DNA from: Pyrus communis
Lineage: Eukaryota > Streptophyta > Magnoliopsida > Rosales > Rosaceae
Direction of reading: 5' to 3'
Length of the DNA: 64,000 nucleotides
Assembly (NCBI RefSeq): GCF_963583255.1
Contig: NC_084806.1
Coordinates: 23,044,317-23,108,316 of the forward strand
Position numbers and translations under genes: made by a program. Of the stretch, positions 38,045 through 50,063 are shown in pieces; position 1 is the stretch's first letter, and the number at the start of each line of letters is the position of its first letter. The notes beneath the pieces were generated by a model, which saw only the letters and a program-made list of their open reading frames with translations, was not told where the DNA came from and searched no databases.

Positions 38045-38133
38045 CCTCTTCGATTTCTGAACGACGCCTCTTCGATTTCTGAGCAGGCGCCCCTTCGATT
38101 TCTGAACGACGCCCCTTCGCTTTCTGAACGACA
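38045..38133. repeat. 22-bp tandem repeat (four units)
   Basis: Four units of the type CCTCTTCGATTTCTGAACGACG with small changes. A second, longer direct repeat (TTTGACAAAGCTGCACGCG... at 38158-38215 and 38281-38338) follows. Both lie upstream of the TATA-like box at 38382-38393. Confidence 0.85.
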
Positions 38134-38381
38134 CGTAGTAGTGCGGATGCGGCTCCTTTTGACAAAGCTGCACGCGTTTTCTGAAAAGTAGAGAAAGCGT
38201 CGCCGAACTTTGCGCTTGTCGGCTAAAGATGTGTAGTTGCGATGATGGCCTCCACGTGTATTCGACTTTGTCAGATATCTTTTGACAAAGTTGAACGCGT
38301 TTTCTGAAAAGCCGAGGGAGCGTCGCCGTAATTTACGCAGGAAATTCCGTCGTTTTGAATCGGTGGTCGCGACGCCTTGGC

Positions 38382-38393
38382 TTTTTATAGAGG
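38382..38393 (+). promoter_or_regulatory. TATA-like box upstream of the antisense ORF
   Basis: TTTTTATAGAGG lies about 115 bp before the ATG at 38504, with a pyrimidine-rich leader between. It points along the + strand, opposite to the LARD. Confidence 0.5.
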
Positions 38394-38503
38394 TATCGAT
38401 CACCCCAACATACACACTCTGAAGATTGCCCATTCTTGAAAATCGACTCCGGCCCTTTGAGAATTAACTTCATCCACCCCTTCTCTTTGAACACCTTTGA
38501 AAA

Positions 38504-39175
38504 ATGACTAACTCATCGAACCTTTGCTTAGATTTGAGTCTCAGCAGCGATCCGGTTGCGCCCCGTCAAGGTAATGTATGGCGCCCTTCTTTTTTATCTT
38601 CTAACGGTCCTCTTACAGGTGAAGACTCCATGATGACGGATGCAACAACAGCTACGATAGTAGCTAGGAACCTCCTCACTCCTAAAGATAGTAGGCTGCT
38701 TTCAGGACGGTCTGATGAGTTGGCCGTTCAAGAGTCCCTCGCTCTCAGTGTTCAATGTGCAGGCTCTGTGTCCAACATGGGCCAACGCCTACTTGCTCGC
38801 TCCCGTCAGGTTGAATCGTTGATGGCAGAGGTGGAAAATCTCATGCAAGAGATCAAACAGCTTAAGCACGAGAATAGAAGTTTGTACGTGCTTGCCAACA
38901 ATTATTCGACGGCCATGAAGAGGAAGCTTGATGAGCTGCAAGAATCTGAAGGTCGGATTCAAAGTGACCGTCAAAGGTTTCCGGCTTATCTCTAGAGGCA
39001 CCTTTTTCCTGGGTCATCCAGCGTTTGGCCAAGTATTGACGCCTGGAATGCTCTAGCTCCGATGTCTCCTGCTTCGATGCCTTCCGCTCCGATGCCTCCC
39101 GCTTCTATGCCTCCCGCTTCTATGCCTTCCGCTCCGACGCCTCGTAGTGGGGTTTCACGTAAACAACCTCTGTGA
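38504..39175 (+). CDS. Coiled-coil ORF antisense to the LARD (amber codon inside)
   Basis: ATG at 38504 opens 163 codons (MTNSSNLCLDLSLSS...) to a TAG at 38993-38995. The same frame then continues without further stops to TGA at 39173-39175, adding a low-complexity MPPASMP/MPSAP-rich tail that ends SRKQPL. The central part (RQVESLMAEVENLMQEIKQL, then basic residues) looks like a coiled coil. It lacks RT, protease, integrase or zinc-knuckle motifs. I recall related proteins being common among unnamed proteins of rosid plants, but could not search. It is transcribed, if at all, against the element, starting about 480 bp inside the PBS. The frame stays open past the amber, so it is either a recent nonsense mutation or tolerated. 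Function unknown. Confidence 0.6.
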
Positions 39176-39470
39176 AGGCTCCATCTTTCTCCATGTTTAG
39201 TATTTTTTTTTTATTATTATTTTTTTTATTTTTTTTATGAACATGCTTTGTTTTATTCAGTGCATTGGGTTGCCTCCCAAGTAGCGCTTTCTTTTACGTC
39301 TTGCAGCCGGACGAAGAACCCAATCACTCCAGGATATGTTCACAAATCGGATGAGAACTCCGAGTCATAAACTAGTACCTAAAACAAGAAACAAAACAAG
39401 ATTAAGAATCTGGAATAAAATAAAAACAAACGAAAATAAAACAATCCAAGGGATTAGCAAAGTTGCTAAT

Positions 39471-39487
39471 CCCCGGCAACGGCGCCA
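39471..39487 (-). promoter_or_regulatory. Primer-binding site, tRNA-Asp type
   Basis: The minus strand reads TGGCGCCGTTGCCGGGG, complementary to the 3' end of plant tRNA-Asp including CCA, five bases from the 5' LTR. The deleted copy near 1520-1530 keeps only the first ten or eleven bases. Confidence 0.88.
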
Positions 39488-39492
39488 AAATT

Positions 39493-41496
39493 TGATGCGA
39501 GATTTTATACGCGCACAAATTAAACCCTCTTTTTGTCAAATTGTAGTATATGTATAAGTAGGGATCGTTCTGGACCGGGGATTAGGAGGGATTGTTAATC
39601 ACTTGGATTTGACTCAAAAACGTAAAAACACAATATAAAACACTACACTAGACTCAAAGAATGCAAAACTAAACTTTAAAACACTCAAACAAACTAAAAG
39701 ACTCAAAACAGCACAAATACATTCAAATCTGCCTAAAAACCACTTTTTGGGCAGTTTTGAGTATAAACACAAATTTGGACGAAATTAAGTTGTAACTTGA
39801 CTCAAGACTCTTAAAAACACAAACTAAATTGATTTCTAACTAAATTGAACAATAAAGTAAGGGGGATTGAGTTTTGGACGAGATTAAACTAAATGCACAG
39901 ATTCTAATTGAAACAGAATGTAAATATGAAATTGATGAAATGGAATGAATGGATGATAGAATAGCTAAGGGGTTCATCTCCATACATGTTACACTTGCAT
40001 AATAAAATGATTTCCAATTGCATTTCAATAAACCATGACTTCTCAACGCTCCAAGTTAATTAGGTCCGCTTAAATTAACTTTCAGATTTCCCTAGATTCA
40101 TTGGATTGAATGGAATACGCATTACAACCAAATTATTCCTAATCAAATTCCCTAACTATGGAATACGCATGATAGAGACATTCAACAAAGATCATTAAGT
40201 TCAACGGAAATCATAAACATCGACGAGGCATTCGTTACTATGGAATACGCATGAAACTTATGCCAAGAATTCATTTAACGCGATTGTTTATAAGCAACCT
40301 CCACTACTTGTGAATATAAGTTCGTAACTATTAGGTGAAACTCACTTATATTCTAGCGTCATATTCATGCATGAAAATTAAGCATGCACTCTCAATAAAC
40401 ATACATAAATAAGTTATCAATCAAACAGTTAAACAAATTGAATCCACAACTTATGAAACGCAATTAGAACTAATCAAATCAAAATGCAAGCATAAACATA
40501 TATTTCGAATTTCCTCATAACTTTGAAATCAAAGAAACACCTAAACATTCCAACAACTCAAACTTGAATTGTATGAACGTTTAGGCACTCTTCTCTTCCA
40601 TTCCTCATACGTACAAAACAAAGAGTATTGAAATTAAACATTGAAATCAAAGAAACACCTAAACATTCCAACAACTCAAACTTGAATTGTATGAACGTTT
40701 AGGCACTCTTCTCTTCCTCTTCATTGTAGCACAAGGTCTAAGGATAGTTTGATGGTGTGAATGGTTTGGGGAGTGGTGAAAATGGAAGGATGGTGTTTGG
40801 ATTGTAAGGGAGAGCACGGCAAGGGTGGTTTGATGTCTACATTCTGAAATCGAAGAGTGTTTGTGACTGAAATGTGTATGAATGAGTGTATGAATTGTGG
40901 CGGCAATGGATGCTTATTTATAGGTGAAAAAGAGGGAACATGACAGCTAGGTTATGATGATGAATGCATGTGCAAAGTTGGTTGAATGATTATGAGTGCA
41001 TGTGGCTGAAATAGCATGTGGAATGGCTGAATGTGGTGCAATGATAATGTCTTGTGGCTGAATGGATTAAAGAATGGGAGTGCATGTGGGTGGAAATGCA
41101 TGTGGGTTAAAGAGTGAATGCATGTGCAATGACAGCTAGGTTGAATTAATTAAAGGGATTGCATGTGCAAGGTTTTGGTGTGAATGATTGAATGTGCATG
41201 TGGCTGATTTATGAAGAGTGAATGCATGTGGCTCCAAGGTGTGAATGATGATGGGTGCATGTGGCTGCAATGGATTAGGAATCCTTCAATTTCGTCCATT
41301 CTTTTTGCTCCAAACATAAGCTATCCATTCCAAGTCCAATTTTGCTCCAAAATGCTCCAAAATGCATCTTTTTGCTTCCTTAGCCATATGAACCTAAAAA
41401 CACACGAAAATGGCTTAAACTACTAAAACAACTATGAATTAACAATATAAATGCACGAAAACAAGCTAAGTAAGTCGCCTAAATATGCTCCTATCA
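39493..41496 (-). repeat. 5' LTR of the LARD
   Basis: Nearly identical to 31430-33432 (about 16 differences including one 1-bp indel, counted by eye, mostly transitions). Confidence 0.92.
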
Positions 41497-41735
41497 ACAA
41501 CACGCCCGATGCACGATTCCACTTCATCCATCCAACTTGTATTCTATGGTTGATACTCCATCTAATGCTCTGTGCAAGGTAGATCCAACATAGCGAAAGT
41601 GTTCACTCTTTGGTACTTCATTATATCCAATCCTCACTCCTTTCTCATTTGGACCTCCATTCGCACTAAACTTGCCCACCATATACTCTACCTTTAACAT
41701 ATTTAGGCAAAGACCTTTAGATTCCAACACTTCCC
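41497..41735 (-). mobile_element. LINE (RTE-like) fragment, upstream part
   Basis: The minus strand encodes GLCLNMLKVEYMVGKFSANG...VRIGYNEVPKSEHFRYVGS and ends YKLDGWM at the LARD junction. This is the region after the RT domain of plant non-LTR elements. With one TSD copy removed it continues into 31429-30955, so the LARD landed in this already broken LINE. Confidence 0.75.
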
Positions 41736-42117
41736 CTCATCCCACACATGTTACTAGTAAATAAAAATCGTAGCTCGAGCCTTTTATTTTGTTGGAATGA
41801 CGTCACTTGGGTCAACTACTAAACATTTCCATGGTTTTTTGTCAGTAGGTATTGAAGCTGTTTCCAAGGTGATGAGCCGGAAATGGGAATGCTTGTGACT
41901 AGCGTCGCGTCGATGGCTTTTAGGGCTTTGGACGAATATGCCAAGCTACGCCTTTTTCGAGCATTAAACTTGTATGTGCATTCAGATAGCTTTTAAAACA
42001 TAAGAAAAATATTTGGAAATGTAGACATTCTACAGCCCCCATTAAGTTTGAAACTTAAATTCTGATGTCAATGGTGACACTGTTAGTGGTGAAGACTCAA
42101 AATCCATGTCGAACTTG
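41736..42117. other. Unassigned intergenic DNA
   Basis: No supported gene. A short coding-like patch near 41850-41960 has no family I recognise. Confidence 0.4.
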
Positions 42118-42337
42118 TAGGATAAGGATCCTCTCGGGATTCTCTTTGTGAGAATCTGAGGATCAATTCATCTTAGTTATTTGTCGTACATCGTGTGGTC
42201 AACTTTCATTAGATACTGTTTGTGTTCAATTTTAAATAAAAATTCAATATAATTTATAGCCGCAGGATGACTGATAAACAAATATGATGAATTGATTCAT
42301 AGGATACTCACAAAGAGGATCCGAATAGGATACTCAT
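42118..42337. mobile_element. Foldback MITE, ~220 bp
   Basis: The left arm (GGATCCTCTCGGGATTC, then CTTTGTGAGAATC...CAATTCATC) is the imperfect inverse of the right arm (GATGAATTGATTC...CACAAAGAGGATCCGAATAG) over about 50 bp. No TSD resolved and no coding capacity. Confidence 0.6.
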
Positions 42338-42728
42338 TTGAAGTTGTACATCCCCATTTGCTTTTACTTGTAAAGTGCTTTTTAGGGGTGCTTGATTCAC
42401 ACGAAACGAATGATGAAAGGATTCATTCATTTTCTATACCAACATTTTGGTGAGAGAGTGGGATGATGGTGAGATGTTGTGGGAATTACCTTACAATTCA
42501 GCTCCCGCATGGGATGAGAATCTCGGTATTCTGGGATTGATATGGGACTTGTATAAATTTTATTTTGTGGAAGAGCTATATGGACTGAAAAAGATGATTC
42601 TATAGCATTTTTCCTAGCCAACTAGTTATCCTAGTGAAACTTCTTTTACCAATGTTCGATGCGGTCTCCAGATCCAATTATGCACTTCATTGACGAAAAA
42701 AAAAAGCACTCCTAGCTCGTATCTTCAG

Positions 42729-43234
42729 CAAGGTTCTAAAAGACGCTAGAAGCTAGTCAAGTAGCGGGGTAGGGCGCAGCGCCTAGGCGGCTAGGCAAGG
42801 TTTAGGCGGGCGCCTAGGCGGACCAGACGAATTTAAGTAAATCCATTATATTTCCTGTAAATAAATGTCTGCTTATATACTTAAAATATATATAATTTCA
42901 TCATAAACTACAAAATAGAATGACTTATGTATTATGAAGTATTACAACATAATGAAAACATGGAGAACAAACATATAGTGTGTGCTCATTTAAGTATTCA
43001 ACAAATCTCTTACAATTTATTAAAAAAATTAAATGCAAATTGAAAGTTATCTATTTTCTGTCTAAGTAAGTTGCAACCTAGGCAAGTGCCTAGGCAGGTG
43101 TAGGAGGGTGTCTAGGCAGTCTAGACGGGCGTCTCAGCTAGTCTAGGTGCCCTTTCATAATTTTCAAACGCCTAGGCATTAATCGAGATAGTACCCAGCC
43201 GTCTAGCGTCTAGCCAGAGATTTTTGGAACAGTG
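42729..43234. mobile_element. Probable MITE with GCGCCTAGGC repeats
   Basis: CAAGGTTCTAAAAGACGCTAG at the left and, inverted, CACTGTTCCAAAAATCTCTGG at the right are imperfect TIRs. Inside are repeated GCCTAGGCG motifs at both ends (42770-42825 and 43070-43195). No convincing TSD. The hAT-like CA end is only suggestive. Confidence 0.5.
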
Positions 43235-43535
43235 ATATGTCATGGATAAATTTTCCTTTTAGGAAAAACGCTGGACGATGATTGGTTAATAAGTAATAAC
43301 CAAAGTAAGGGTAGGAATGGGTTGGGGTTTTGAATATTTTTCCATGGGAATTTCATGCAACTTTTGTTCATATTTTGTTGAAGCTAGGTTTTTCGTTTAC
43401 TCACATTATGTAATAGTTACATCGCACTTGATAAAAATTTTAGAGCATGTTTGGTATCTTTCTCGAATTTAATTTATTTTGTTTCCAAAACTAATCCCTA
43501 ATTACGAATGGCACGTTTGTTATAATTTTCAACTG

Positions 43536-43575
<40 letters not shown>

Positions 43576-44640
43576 AGGTGAAAATGCGTTTGGTAGACTG
43601 TTAGGAAAATAAACTTAAAAAAAAAAAATTGCACAAAATAATATTCAACGTAAGCATCAAATTGAAGTTTCCTCTGTTTTTCAAAATCAAAGAAAACAAA
43701 ATATACATTATGAAACTAAGTTAGAATTTTAATAAAAAGTGTAATTATATATGCCACCGCTATAATCACTATCGCCACCATCACCTCCACAATATTCGTC
43801 ACTATCTCACCAACATTACTACCACCACCACCACTAACACCACCACCACCTCCCACCATCACCGCCATCATCACATTCTCCACCCCATTACCTTCATCAT
43901 GGACACCACCATCTCCACCGTATCTCAATCACCATTTTCACAACCATCCAGCATAACCATTGTTAACACAACAATCATTTGCCTCCATCACAACCGTCGC
44001 TACCACCACTCCCTCCATCTAAACCCTACAATGGGATCCAATATGAGCGTAATGATGTGACGTGAGCATACACATGAAGCTCGTCTTAGCCCGAACGAGT
44101 ATTATAGACGCCAGTATCAGCATGCATGATGAGCATATAAAGTATGTATGATCATGCATCGTAATTTCATAAATCTCAACTTGATTAAAAAATAATAATA
44201 ATAAAAATAAATAAAAACTTGTATTTAACTAAAAGTATGGCATAAGGTAAAATCTCTTCATCAAAGTTCGTTACAAAGGTCAATACACTGCATACTTAGC
44301 CCAGCCTAGTGCACTGGCGGATAGCCATCATCTATCCTCCACCTAAAGCTCGACAAATTATTCGGTTCGAATGATTCAACTCTTTGGAAGTAGAGAAACA
44401 TGGCATAAAACAAATCCCTTCTCGATTGTTGTCTCAACCATTCCACCTTATGAAATTAATTCGGATTATCCCGAGACTTGAAGTTCTTGTTCCATTATGC
44501 ATGCATTGATTAGTTACAGAATTGAAATGATAATTGTCATCAATGATATTCAAGAATATGGTAGCTATTTGAAATAGTGAAAAGCAACAATATAAAAACA
44601 CATTTTGTTGATGTAGTTAATGTAGAACTGATTGAACAAC
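43235..44640. other. Unassigned DNA with simple repeats
   Basis: About 1.4 kb. It includes a poly(A) run of about 35 nt (43539-43573), a CAC/CCA-rich triplet region (43755-43920) and otherwise AT-rich sequence. The glycine/valine-rich minus-strand ORF is the triplet repeat in translation. Confidence 0.5.
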
Positions 44641-44869
44641 TTGAAAGAAACAATCCAGGTCGAATTAGATTCCTTACCAAAGAGTGTTTGGACCTCCTAC
44701 ACCACCCAATGAAACCCTGTCGTGTAAGTGGAAAAGAATAATGAGATTAATAAAATAGTGCAAAACATGCCTTTTTGGTGCAAGGCTTCTCTCAAACACC
44801 CTATGATTGATTACGAGGTGATGTATTCCTCCATAACGAACGTCATAACGTTTAGCTACCTTGTGAGTT

Positions 44870-46120
44870 TGGTAGTTTTTGATGATCTGATTATGTAGCT
44901 TTTGAAAGTGGTTACAACATGTCTCTATAGGGATCATGAAATGTACATCTACATGAAAGTTTTGGAAGAACCTACATAGACTGTTTAAATAGTTCTAGAT
45001 CACAGAACAACCTTTCGATTAGATTGAGGTGTTCACTTTACAAATTGAAACAATCCGAGTGGATTTGGTGCACCCATCTAAGTGACTATTTGATCAGCCT
45101 AGAATATGTAAATAAAGTATGTCCTTGTGCATTGAAGTCATACTCCAAATTTGCTAGAGTTGTGGTTTATATCAATGACATGAATCTCAATTAGACTCCT
45201 GAAGAGATTGAGAAAACTGCTATGCATCTGAAGTCAGAATTTGAGATGAAAGATCTTGGAAAAAACTCGTTTTATTCTCAGCCTAAAGTTTGAACATAGT
45301 TCAGACAATATTTTAGTCTACCAGTCTAACTACACCTAGAAGGTGTTATCCTTGAGCATGCCCATGGTTGTCCGTACACTAGATGTAAAATGACACTCCT
45401 AAAGAGGTTATGGAGCTTGAAGTTCCATATCTAAATACGATTGGCATTTATTGTACTTAACTCAGTGAACTAGATCAGACATCTTTTTCGCTCATAATTT
45501 TTTGGTACGATGTAGCACTGCGTCTACATTCCACCGCTGAATTGGTAATAAAAGATGTTTTCCTTAGTACGGGTTTTGGCTTATTCTATTCCAACGAATA
45601 TCAGAATAGATTACACCTTTGGTCTTCAAAATGATGCTTTCCTTGTTAGTTTGCTAGCGTTGGTTACTTGTCTAACCAAGAAAGGTATGTTCCCAGACGG
45701 ATTATGTCTTTACCGTTAGAAACATTGTAATATCTTAGTTGCAACATCTTCAAACCATGCTGAATCACCACCATGCATGAAGCCAAACTTACACGTCAAA
45801 GCTGTTATTTAGCATATTCGCAGCACTTATGGTTCTTCTTCCATCGTTGAGTCCCGACAACCATCCATAATACACCACATGTATCCGATAAATCAAGAAA
45901 TGATGCATCAACAAACTCAACGCCAAGCTTATTGTGTCTACCTTACATCAACAAAGCATTAGAAGATTGAAATCAAACAAATTCGATCCCAACAAACCTT
46001 GCCGACCTCTTCACAAAGTCGTCGTCAAAATCAACCTTTCAAAAACTTGTTCTAGGAATTGATATGCGTAACTATCTCATTTGCATTTGCAATGCTTGCT
46101 ATTCTCAGGGGGGAGTTTTA
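44870..46120 (+). mobile_element. Decayed Ty1/copia pol remnant
   Basis: Broken + strand reading frames match copia RT and RNase H order. YMKVLEEP lies near 44950, and VVVYINDMNLN...LKSEFEMKDLGK (45159-45262) contains a degraded YVDD-type motif (YIND). Then come LVYQSNYT (about 45325), a SMPMVV stretch, and NLADLFTKSSSKSTFQKLV (from 45994). A GGGGGGAGTTT PPT-like run is at 46109-46119. Many stops and frameshifts; no LTR paired with it. Confidence 0.75.
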
Positions 46121-46532
46121 TTGAACTTAAGAGGGTATCGTGAAGTATACTCACTTGACCTTAACGTAATTTTTTCCCTCTCTCATTCTCTCTTTAAATT
46201 TATACAACACTCTTAATTTAGAGATATTACAAAAATTAATTGAAATAATGCATGAAATTGAATCAATGCTTGAGTTAAATAGAAAAAACATGAAATTGAA
46301 TCAATGCTTGAGTTAAAAGGCCAACGGACTGCAGTTGAGAAAGCCTCGTCATTTGCATCTACATGAGGTCAGCCTGTTAAATTCATTTCCGGCCCATAAC
46401 CGTCTTCTTACTCATCGGCTGGGCTTTCCCAATCGGAGTCTCGCCGAGTCAACATCTCTCGCAACTTCACATCAGCATAAACCGTCGCAAACCGAAACCC
46501 TGGATCATATCCGACCTTGATCCGATCCCACC

Positions 46533-48475
46533 ATGTCTTGTTTAGCTTTCTCTCTCCAACCCGCCAATGGATCTGACATTCTCCTCCAAACCTGAGAATG
46601 GTTTCTGCCCGCCCGGGCCCTCGTCGCCGTCTCCTCCTTCCGCCAGACCCGCCTAGCTTTCGCCACCCCACACCACCAAAGACAATTCCCACATCCACCC
46701 CGACTCTTCCTCCGATGCCACCGCCGACTTCATCACCTCCCTTAGCGACGACCCGCTTGTCGCCTCAAGCGGCCAGCTCATCGTGGGGGTTGAATCTCGG
46801 TATATACTGGGTCGTCTACCGTCTAGTCAACTCCATCTACGTCCTCGACGTCACCATCGCCGATCACGACAACTTGATCAACGTCTTCGAGTGCATCCAC
46901 ATCGTCAACCAGGCTGTCATCGTCATCGTCACTGTTTGCTGCAACGTCGATGTTACTCCAGAGAAGCTGAGTCGAAAGTACGCCGAGATCTACATTGCTC
47001 TCAATATTGTTCTAAGAGGTATCAGCAATATTTGATTGGCGGTGATGCTTTCGTCGATGCACGGCGATGGCATTGCGAAGATGGTGCACTCGGCGTTGGA
47101 CACCGTTAACAAGATCTGTGGGGCGGAGAATTTGAGGGCGGTGTAGGCGTTTTCCGTCGAACACGAGGCGGGCATTGTGGTGTTCAACAATTTAGGGTTT
47201 GAATTTCCGTTAGAGACGATCACTGCTGGATATGAGGTGGCGGCAAGCTTGGCACTGGTGGTACAGATCGAGGAGGAGGATCAGAAGTTAGAGAATGAGG
47301 AAGAGAGCCAAGCTGAGAATGATCCATTTGCGGCGAGCAAGAAGATCAATCAGCCAGAAAAGCTGGTAAGTGGGTTCAAGAAGAACAAGAATCCATCTGC
47401 CATAGACTTAACAATGGCGTTGGCGACACTTGAAGTGATGACGTTGGCGACTCCGGCGGAGGCGACCCAGAGTACCCATATTGCGGTGGAAGGGTTTGAA
47501 GGGTAGTATGGTGGGATTGAGTTTGGGAATGACCAAGCTTCATTGGGTGAGACTTTTGATGGGTTTAGTGATGCCTGGGGCGGTGGATTGGATGCTTCTG
47601 AGTTTGTTGGATCAAAGAAGGTTGCGAAGAAAGAAGGGCTTAGCGGGCTTGAATTGTTGCAGATCGGGCCTGATGCTCTGAAAACTGCAGATGCCGCTGC
47701 CGGTGGTGCAGCAGCGGGTACTCCTCTTGACACCCTTGTGAAAAGTGAAATGAAGGGTCTTGAGATGCACATTGTTGAAGAGATCAGTGCTGAGTTTAGA
47801 GAGACATTGCTTGCTATTGTAGGATTAGTGGGTGTTGTTTATTTGAAGACTTTGCCGACCATAACTAGTGGTGATAAAGAAACTGAGTTTTCTTTCCAGG
47901 CTGAGGGAACCAGCTCGGTTAAGAGATTTATTATGCAGAATTCTCGAGTTAGTAGTCTAGGGAACAGGTTGTTTCATATGAGCACCACAGCCTCCGATGA
48001 GCCTTTACCCATTTTGAAGTATGGTCTGGTGCCTAAGTTGATGCCATTGCCCTTGAGGGTTCGTCTTATGCAACGGCATACATGGAGCTTACTATCTGTG
48101 ATGATACAATACGTGTGAAACCCTGAGTTGCCAGCAGCTTTAACTGATGTGACATTTGGTTTGAAACTCCCACTTGATCTTACATTGTTGAAGGTATCAC
48201 CAAAAGTTGTATTAAGTAGGTTTGACAAAGAACTGAAATGGCATATCCCCGAGATTCCGTTGAATGGATCTCCTGGTCGGTTGAGGGCAAGGATGCCTGT
48301 GGATTCTAATGAAGGAGATGGCAGTGAAGAGATTGAAGTTGTTGCTTATGTGAAGTTTTCTTGGCAAGGAACTAAATCATTGTCTGGTGTTTGTTTGCGG
48401 CCAGCTTTCGAGGGTAATATAGACTTTTACGAGGTTAATCGCAGGTACGAGAGCGGGGTATACATGTGCAGTTGA
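46533..48475 (+). pseudogene. TML: TML (TPLATE-complex muniscin-like) pseudogene
   Basis: Across several frames this is a nearly full-length copy of TML, the muniscin-like subunit of the plant TPLATE complex in clathrin-mediated endocytosis at the plasma membrane. It starts MSCLAFSLQPANGSDILLQT at 46533. Then come VTPEKLSRKYAEIY (near 46950), DLTMALATLEV (47405), LSGLELLQIGPDAL (47638), VKRFIMQNSRVSSLGN (47920) and the mu-homology region HIPEIPLNGSPGRLRARMPV (48241-48300), ending YMCS at the final TGA. In-frame stops lie at 47033-47035, 47143-47145, 47504-47506 and 48116-48118, with several frameshifts before 46800. No introns are visible, so a retrocopy is possible, although no poly(A) tail or TSD was found. 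Confidence 0.8.
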
Positions 48476-50063
48476 CCCACGATGAAATCACTGTTGCCTT
48501 GTTGGGGTTTGTGTCTCCTTTTTTGTTGTTTATTTTGAGAGATTTCTGTTGATTGTATGTTGTTGTACCATTCTTTGATAATGAGCTTGTACCGTAGTTT
48601 ATTGGCCATTTGAAAGCTCTCTGTCTTTGTGTATTGGCTATTCATTTGTGTGAAGGGATATACAAGTTTCTTTTCCATGCTTTCTTTCCTCGTTTTGGTT
48701 TATTAATTTTACTACCTTGTGAAATTGTAGGTTGAAATACAATGATAGAAACAAGCTTTCTTGGCCAATAATTAATCAAAAAAATCACATTGGAATGAAC
48801 CTTATACTTTAACTGAGATATTCTGATCAAGGAAGCATTAAGACTCGACTGATAGAATCCTAGACTTTACCAGTGATGTTCACAAACTCGGTGCTGTAAA
48901 TGGCGAGTAAGTTGAGAACCATCAAAAGTTGTGTGTAGAGCTTCTGTTCACTTGTTATTTGATACATGACTTTTTCAACTTTAAACCGTGCAATGTTATT
49001 TATTTGTTTCTTCTTTTTGGCAAGACATCTATGCCTGAGGCTTTCATGGAACAAGTTTCATTTACCAAGTTTCATTTATCACATCGAACATTTGATTACT
49101 TCATATGTATCTTTGTAATTGAACTACTATGTAGCTCTAGCATGGAAGTGCTACTTTTCAGAAATGAAAGTAAGCACTGTTTTGTTTTCCAACTATGAAT
49201 TAGATGTTCGATAAGCGCTAATCAAGCTAATATATATATCCAAATTCTCAAGCGTCATATTTGTTGAAATAATCTCTGCACTCAGTGTCGTCTCCTGTAG
49301 TCTTCGAAGGTCATTCTCTGTGGTGTCAAATTCGATTGCAATTGTATTTTGCGAACCCAAGATCCACGACTATTGGTAAATCGATTTGATCGCTCGGTTT
49401 TGTAATTGTAGAATTTCAGGGCAACATGTAGCAAGTTGAAGTCGGGTAAAAAGTTACTTTGATTCTTCTAATCCCTATAGTTTTAGTTACTCTGATTCTT
49501 CTAATCCCTATAGTTTTAGTTACTCTGATTCTTTGCTCTTTCAGTTCTATTTTCTGGTTATATTGTATGTTGTATTCAATACTTGCAAGTATGATGATAA
49601 TAATATCATTTGAGCTCTTTAGGTATGTCAGTTTCTACGATTGATTGATAGAATGTGTCAAAATTTGAGAATCTTGGCCATATTGCAGTTGGAACATAAA
49701 GTATTGAGTCTATTGACAGATGATGGAGTTACTTTTTAGGAAGTATTATTAGCATTGAAAAAATTTATTTTGCACTTCTTTATTTTTATTTATACACTCA
49801 AAAAGGAGTTTTAAAGTGCCAATAGCAACTTCCTATTATTATTCGATCTCCTAGTTTCGTTGTAATTGCCCCTTATCTGTTACATTTTTGCTCCATTCTC
49901 CCATGTTTAAACATCGAATAGTACCATATCATACGACACGGGTTGGTGAGTTTTGTGCTAAATAAACACCGAATTACTAATTGTTTCTTGATTTTGTTGA
50001 TGTGTGGTGATTAAACTCAAAACCGGGAGAGGTTTTATTTGGCTTTTTGGTTTTAATGGATTA
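48476..50063. other. Unassigned intergenic DNA
   Basis: The first ~200 bp may be the 3' UTR copied with the TML pseudogene. The rest has no supported gene or element end. Confidence 0.45.
49447..49532. repeat. Tandem repeat, ~32-bp unit
   Basis: The unit AGTTACTCTGATTCTTCTAA...TAGTTTT occurs two and a half times. The ORF across it (repeated LIPIVLVT) is a by-product. Confidence 0.8.

Larger units (their letters stand above)
31430..41496 (-). mobile_element. Complete family A LTR retrotransposon, LARD type
   Basis: Two LTRs of about 2,003 bp (31430-33432 and 39493-41496) flank a 6.06-kb interior, with the exact TSD ACAAC (31425-31429 and 41497-41501). I count about 16 differences between the LTRs by eye, so it is a young insertion. 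On the minus strand the PBS (39487-39471) matches the tRNA-Asp 3' end over 17 nt, and a PPT-like AAGTGTGGGGGAATT lies at 33447-33433. No gag, protease, RT or integrase is recognisable. It must depend on a Ty3-type partner, which the PBS suggests may be Athila/Tat-like. Confidence 0.9.

Noticed and set aside
37798..38433. 211-residue minus-strand ORF, the longest in the window
   Set aside because: It covers the 22-bp and ~58-bp DNA repeats upstream of the antisense ORF, so the peptide repeats (FRNRRGA, FSENA-FVKR) mirror DNA repeats. No known domain. It is on the LARD sense strand, so it cannot be fully excluded.
43716..43928. Gly/Val-rich 70-residue minus-strand ORF
   Set aside because: CAC/CCA triplet repeat translated; no homologue expected.
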